DNA from: Marinoscillum sp. 108
Lineage (GTDB): Bacteria > Bacteroidota > Bacteroidia > Cytophagales > Cyclobacteriaceae
DNA: 64,000 bases
Direction: 5' to 3'
Assembly (NCBI RefSeq): GCF_902506655.1
Contig: NZ_LR734817.1
Location: 629,897-693,896 of the forward strand
Shown: positions 59,457 through 64,000 of the stretch, piece by piece
Position numbering within the stretch: the first letter of the stretch is position 1
How the letters are laid out: each line of letters begins with the position of its first letter
Notes under the pieces: model-generated
Seen by the model: only the letters and a program-made list of their open reading frames with translations
Told to the model about the DNA's origin: nothing
The model's database searches: none
Program-made: the position numbers and the translations under genes

Positions 59457-62400
59457 TTATTGCTTGATTATGCGTGCCCGATGGGTTCCACCATTGTGTT
59501 TGATGGAAATAAAATAGGTACCAGACTTTAAGGTCTGAAGGTCTATGGTGAAGGTCGTAAGCCCTGAAGGGCGGTTATAGAGGTTTTTTTGTTGTTTCAC
59601 CTGTCCGGAAAGATCGAGTATGGTCAGTTCTACATCGCCATCCAAAGGTAAAACCATCCGGATATGCGTACGGTCTGTTGCCGGGTTTGGAAACGCAGGC
59701 TCAAAAATCGTTCGGGCTTCCATGTTAATACACCCTTCGTTATTTTCTGGTATTTGATCCGGTACATTATAGGGGGCCACCAGGCTCACACACAGGTACC
59801 CTAGTTTGGACACTGATGGAAGGCTGACACTTAAACCAATGATCGCTTCTTTCCCTTTATTGATCCGTTTGGTTACATTTTCCGAAAGGGTAAATTCATT
59901 TTCAAGGGTAATTTGCACCTCAAACAGCTCAACAGGCAGGTTACTTTTATTACTCACATCCAGCAGGATTTTCTGGAGGCCTCCGTCTTCTATCAGCTGT
60001 ATTTCATTTACCACCAAATCCACCACTGGCAAAATGGATTCAATTTCGGTGCTTACACTGTCCCTACAGCCATTCTCATTTGTGGCAACTAATTTCACCG
60101 TTTGCAAACCTTCTGTCCCAAAGCTCAGCGATGGGGTCATCTCTTCAGAGGTGAGCTCTCCATTCACATACCATTTGTAGGTCTGTCCATTCACCGTTTC
60201 GTTTTCAAAAACCAAAGAAAATGGCGGCACCCCAAAGTCATTGGCAGGAGTGAAAGCCACCTCAGGTTTGGCGTAAACCTCCAAAGTCTCCGTGTGGGAA
60301 ACCATACAGCCAAATGCGGTCTCCACTTCTAATGTCACATCATGCAGACCACTGACATCTGCAGGTATTTCGATTTTACGTCCATTGCCCACAAACCCTC
60401 CGTTCAAAAGCCATCTCCTCGAGATAATCGCATCGTTTATTGCTACAGACTGGTCAGATACCGTAATGACCTCATTCTCACACACTCCATCGATGAGGAA
60501 ATCCAGCTCTGGCAATGCCAGTATCTCTAGAGTTTTGACTTGTTCTGCTGTGCAAAGGCTCCTGTTATTCACCATCAGGCTCACTTCATAGAGGCCCGGC
60601 TCCACAAAAGCATAGGTCAAAGTGTCATCGTCAGAGGCTTGAGTCACTCCATTGATCTGCCAGGTTCGGCTGATAATCTGATCAGGGTTCTTGGTTTGAT
60701 CTACAAACGAAGAGAAGTCTCCCTGGCAGGCCTTTGTTATGGAAAAATCGACTTGAGGCTGCCCCAATACTTCGATAGACTCGCTATAAGTAGCAGAGCA
60801 ACCATTGGAGGAAAAAACTGTCATCGTCACGGTTTGTGAACCCTCCCGGTCAAAGTACACGCCCGGATTTTTATCTTGCGAAACCGGTATATCTTCAATG
60901 TACCACTCCCACTCCACAATGTCGGCACCATTGACGATAGACACGTCGGACAATATGGTCTCATCACCCTGGCAAGCTATATCATATTCGAACTCTGGCT
61001 CAGGAATGGCTCCCACTATTACCTGTTTGGCAAGGAAATTTTCGCATCCATTCTCGTCAACATTGGAGACAGTCACATCATATAAGCCAGGTTCGGTATA
61101 AAAATGCTCTGGATTTTCGGCTTTACTGATAAATCCATCCCCAAACGTCCATGCAAATGAAGTCCCTTCTGAAAAATTGGTAAACTCAGTAAACTCTCCA
61201 TGGCAGGCGGTATCCGCCTGAAAGGCGATCTCTGGTAAAGGAAGGATGGTTACAGTTTTGGTAATAATCTCCGAGTCACACCCGGGTATAGATGAATACA
61301 GTGATATGGTCTTCTCCCCTGGCTGATCAAAGTTGAACACCGGAGATGTGGAGACCGTATCCCCAAGCTCTGTAGACCAGTAGTAACTTACTCCGTCCCC
61401 GTAATCCGAATCATCTGCCAGATTGGTAATAAAAACCCCGTCTCCCACACAGTAGGTGGTTTGGTCTGTGGAGAAGTCAGGCTCAGGTGGTCCTGGATAA
61501 ATTGTAATAGTTTTCTTCGCTGTATTGCCACAAGAGGAACTATCTCCGATGGTCAGCACAATGGTATAGTCCCCAGCCACTGAATATCGATACGTAGGAT
61601 TAGGCTCACTACTGTCCTCTATGCCATCCCCATTAAAATCCCAGCTATAGCTCACGATGTCCTCTGGAGTACTACTCACTGAGGTAAAGGTATTCGCATT
61701 CGCTATACAGCGGTTTTCATCTACTGTGAAGCTGATGTCCGGAGCTACATCTCCGGTCACCGTAACCGTATCTACATCATATGATACATTTCCTGACTCA
61801 TCTATGGCAGCCAAACTCACATAATAAGTCCCTGAAGATCCGTAACTCACCTCGATTGGCTCATACGAGGTGCTCTCTTTTATCGTAGAACTACATCCAT
61901 TATCGAAATCCAACCGGTAAACATCCTGACTCACATTGTCGATCAAAAAACCAACGCTATCAGCTAACATACTGATCCCGGAAATATTCGAAAGCCCCAA
62001 ACTTGCAAAACTTACCGTCTCAGGTGAACTCCCCAACCCTGAAGTGAAATCCAGCCGATAGAAACCACTGTTCCCAGATATCAGTCCTCGCCAGATCGTA
62101 CCATCATGACGTAGCTCCACCTGACTCAGGCTACTCAAACCAAGATTGATGGTCTCAAAAGTCGGAATCTGATAAAGACTATTGCCAAATAACAACCTAT
62201 GAAGGTTGCCATTGCCGGCCGAGACTGTAAATCCATACCAGCTGTCACAGTCTTTACCTATACTCAAATCCAATGGAACATTTGAACTTGGGATCGCTCC
62301 ACTCTTCAATACCGATTCGCTACTCACAGTATTGGTAATGGATGTGCCAAAATTTAACAATGCTACCGTATTGTCACCTCTGTTGACAACCACCAAGATC

Positions 62401-63999
62401 AAATCTCCTCCTGACTCCTGAAGTGACATCCCCCTCGGCCGATTCAACTTGCCCCCGTAGTTACCCAAACTTGTTGCGGTGGGTGTATTATCCAGAGTAA
62501 CTCCAAAATCAAGAAATATTAAATTATTAGTCACCTGGTCATTGGTCATCAACCCATACCAATGACCTCCCTCTTCGTGAAGCAATATCCTATCTGGTGA
62601 GGATAATAACCCGGATGGGTTATTCAAATTCTTAACCACAGGTATATTGCTTATACTGGCTCCAAATTCAAGCCGATAGAGTCGATTATTGGTACGCTCT
62701 GTTATAAACCCATACCAATTTTGACCATCATTACCATAAGCCATGTCCGATGGTGAAACAGTTCCTGAGTTTTTTATCAGTTGTGAAACTGGCATTTCCC
62801 CTAATTCTCCAGAGCAAAAGTCCCACCTATACGCAGTGGCATTTACACTACCGTTTGTTAATCCCAGAGTCTCTCCTAAACACAAAACATCTGAACTATT
62901 TATTATTATCTCCGAGGACGGACATGCCGCAGGATCAACTTCGATCAAAGCCTCAAATGTGTCTGTACAGCCTTGAAAAGTCTCTATCGTCAATTGAACC
63001 TGATATTCTCCTGGGCTTGTAAAAATCACACTCGGTGATTGCTCAGTACGCTCCTCTTGACCTTCAATATTCCAGACCCAGGTTTTTACACTATCTCCTG
63101 ACAAAGTCAAATCCTCTCCAGTAAAGGTCACGGGAGCATCCTCTTCTATCTCTCCATATAAAACATTAACTAATGGCTGATCATTGACGGTAATTGACGA
63201 TTCATACTCAGTGACGCATCCTCCATCGTTAAATACTGTCAAGCTAACATTGTAGGTGCCAGCTGTAGCATATTCATAAACCGTGTCTGCAGCCGATGAT
63301 GTACCCTCCCCGTCTCCAAAATCCCAGCTGTAACTTGAGATCTCTGAACCTTCTACCTCGCTCGAAAATTGTACCGCTTCCCCAAAACAATTGTTTGAAT
63401 AACTAAAATTAACTGCAGGACCTTCTGAAATTGAAATCGTTGTGTCTGTTATTGCCGATTCGCACCCCGGTAGAAACACCTGAAGACTTATCTGATGATC
63501 CCCTGGAGTATCAAATGTATACACTGTGTCGAATTTTGTCACAACATCTCCTCCTATCACCCACTCAAATACCAATGCATCCCCATAACCTGCTGTATCC
63601 GTCGTATTGACAAACTCCAGTTCATTATTCGTACACAATGAACTGTAATCAATTGTGAATTTCGGTGTGGGTGGCTCTGGGTAAACAGTCAACTCCTGAC
63701 TAAATAAATTTCTGCATCCTCCTGAAGAAATAATCTCTAATAATACTTCATATGTACCTGGGAAAGTATATTGATAGGATGTGTCTGACTGGCTCGATGT
63801 CCCCTCCCCATCGCCAAAATCCCAGCTATAGCTCACTATGTCCTCAGGAGTACTACTCACTGAGGTAAAGGTGTTCGCATTCGCTATACAGCGGTTTTCA
63901 TCTACTGTGAAGCTGATGTCCGGAGCTACATCTCCGGTCACCGTAACCGTATCTACATCATATGATACATTTCCTGACTCATCTATGGCAGCCAAACTC
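59457..63999 (-). CDS. PKD-repeat surface protein with T9SS sorting domain (5' end outside window)
   Basis: More than 1,512 residues are visible and the frame stays open to the right edge, so the N-terminus is missing. It is built of PKD-type domains (YSWDFGDGEGTSS and similar), a six-repeat region at about residues 388-702, then more PKD domains. The last 80 residues are a type A T9SS sorting domain (PNPATDRTHIRMVLPLDGDV ... GTYFISIKHNGG), so it is exported through the type IX system and displayed or released. The near-identical DNA at 61635-61819 and 63816-64000 shows an internal duplication with a 727-residue period. Likely adhesive role, by analogy only. Confidence 0.9.
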   Translation of the reverse strand, partial: SLAAIDESGNVSYDVDTVTVTGDVAPDISFTVDENRCIANANTFTSVSSTPEDIVSYSWDFGDGEGTSSQSDTSYQYTFPGTYEVLLEIISSGGCRNLFSQELTVYPEPPTPKFTIDYSSLCTNNELEFVNTTDTAGYGDALVFEWVIGGDVVTKFDTVYTFDTPGDHQISLQVFLPGCESAITDTTISISEGPAVNFSYSNNCFGEAVQFSSEVEGSEISSYSWDFGDGEGTSSAADTVYEYATAGTYNVSLTVFNDGGCVTEYESSITVNDQPLVNVLYGEIEEDAPVTFTGEDLTLSGDSVKTWVWNIEGQEERTEQSPSVIFTSPGEYQVQLTIETFQGCTDTFEALIEVDPAACPSSEIIINSSDVLCLGETLGLTNGSVNATAYRWDFCSGELGEMPVSQLIKNSGTVSPSDMAYGNDGQNWYGFITERTNNRLYRLEFGASISNIPVVKNLNNPSGLLSSPDRILLHEEGGHWYGLMTNDQVTNNLIFLDFGVTLDNTPTATSLGNYGGKLNRPRGMSLQESGGDLILVVVNRGDNTVALLNFGTSITNTVSSESVLKSGAIPSSNVPLDLSIGKDCDSWYGFTVSAGNGNLHRLLFGNSLYQIPTFETINLGLSSLSQVELRHDGTIWRGLISGNSGFYRLDFTSGLGSSPETVSFASLGLSNISGISMLADSVGFLIDNVSQDVYRLDFDNGCSSTIKESTSYEPIEVSYGSSGTYYVSLAAIDESGNVSYDVDTVTVTGDVAPDISFTVDENRCIANANTFTSVSSTPEDIVSYSWDFNGDGIEDSSEPNPTYRYSVAGDYTIVLTIGDSSSCGNTAKKTITIYPGPPEPDFSTDQTTYCVGDGVFITNLADDSDYGDGVSYYWSTELGDTVSTSPVFNFDQPGEKTISLYSSIPGCDSEIITKTVTILPLPEIAFQADTACHGEFTEFTNFSEGTSFAWTFGDGFISKAENPEHFYTEPGLYDVTVSNVDENGCENFLAKQVIVGAIPEPEFEYDIACQGDETILSDVSIVNGADIVEWEWYIEDIPVSQDKNPGVYFDREGSQTVTMTVFSSNGCSATYSESIEVLGQPQVDFSITKACQGDFSSFVDQTKNPDQIISRTWQINGVTQASDDDTLTYAFVEPGLYEVSLMVNNRSLCTAEQVKTLEILALPELDFLIDGVCENEVITVSDQSVAINDAIISRRWLLNGGFVGNGRKIEIPADVSGLHDVTLEVETAFGCMVSHTETLEVYAKPEVAFTPANDFGVPPFSLVFENETVNGQTYKWYVNGELTSEEMTPSLSFGTEGLQTVKLVATNENGCRDSVSTEIESILPVVDLVVNEIQLIEDGGLQKILLDVSNKSNLPVELFEVQITLENEFTLSENVTKRINKGKEAIIGLSVSLPSVSKLGYLCVSLVAPYNVPDQIPENNEGCINMEARTIFEPAFPNPATDRTHIRMVLPLDGDVELTILDLSGQVKQQKNLYNRPSGLTTFTIDLQTLKSGTYFISIKHNGGTHRARIIKQ
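61635..61819. repeat. Internal repeat, copy A, in the T9SS protein gene
   Basis: These 185 bases match 63816-64000 with three mismatches, offset 2,181 bases (727 codons). They encode a PKD edge and its start (DVAPDISFTVDENRC). Confidence 0.95.
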
Positions 64000-64000
64000 A
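63816..64000. repeat. Internal repeat, copy B (continues past the window)
   Basis: The second copy of the repeat at 61635. The match is unbroken at the window edge, so the duplicated unit extends to the right. Confidence 0.95.

Noticed and set aside
1..64000. CRISPR arrays, insertion sequences, prophage or integrase genes, and rRNA.
   Set aside because: None of their hallmarks (regular spaced repeats, transposase motifs, rRNA sequence) was seen.

Overview
The window is a gene-dense chromosomal segment of a member of the Bacteroidota, most likely a marine-type Cytophagales/Cytophagia. Four signs support this: Bacteroidota-type promoters (TTTG, about 19 bases, then TAnnTTTG) before many genes; few Shine-Dalgarno sequences; a 1,500-residue-plus surface protein ending in a type IX secretion sorting domain; and a DUF3467 gene after rpoC. 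No rRNA, CRISPR array, insertion sequence or prophage was seen, and the genus cannot be named from this sequence.

Region 1 (1-31.5 kb, minus strand) is the translation and transcription core. Read in its own direction it runs tRNA-Tyr, tRNA-Gly, tRNA-Thr, tuf; then tRNA-Trp, secE, nusG, rplK, rplA, rplJ, rplL, rpoB, rpoC, DUF3467; then rpsL, rpsG, fusA, rpsJ; then the long S10-spc-alpha series rplC to rplQ; then carA, which is cut by the left edge. Promoters lie before tRNA-Tyr, tRNA-Trp, rpsL, rplC and, internally, rpsH. Terminators follow rpsJ and rplQ, with a weaker one after tuf. Two small genes, rpmJ and rpmD, are included.

Region 2 (31.5-43.9 kb) is housekeeping on both strands: a biotin carrier protein, pyrH and frr; an ECF sigma/anti-sigma pair with gmk and nadD; two glycosyltransferases; ahcY; birA; rsfS, ftsH, an LpxH-type hydrolase, and an unknown secreted protein.

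Region 3 (43.9-56.2 kb) is the most unusual part. A minus-strand operon encodes a MacA-like adaptor, a LolD/MacB-type ATPase and a TolC-like protein, but no permease. It diverges from a tightly coupled plus-strand operon: a TetR regulator, a type-I-secretion-like ABC protein, an HlyD-type adaptor and a second TolC-like protein. The ABC protein keeps Walker A but has lost the signature, Walker B and H-loop residues needed for ATP hydrolysis. The 318-base divergent region holds a promoter, inverted repeats that could bind TetR, a strong terminator inside the minus-strand leader, and a sigma-54-like site. An NtrC-type response regulator and its histidine kinase follow, so the two export systems may be under joint control.

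Region 4 (56.2-64 kb) holds a glycosyltransferase translationally coupled to an unrecognised kinase-like protein, a PyrR-like phosphoribosyltransferase with an Lrp/AsnC regulator, and the C-terminal 1,500 residues of a PKD-repeat T9SS-exported protein that carries a large internal duplication.
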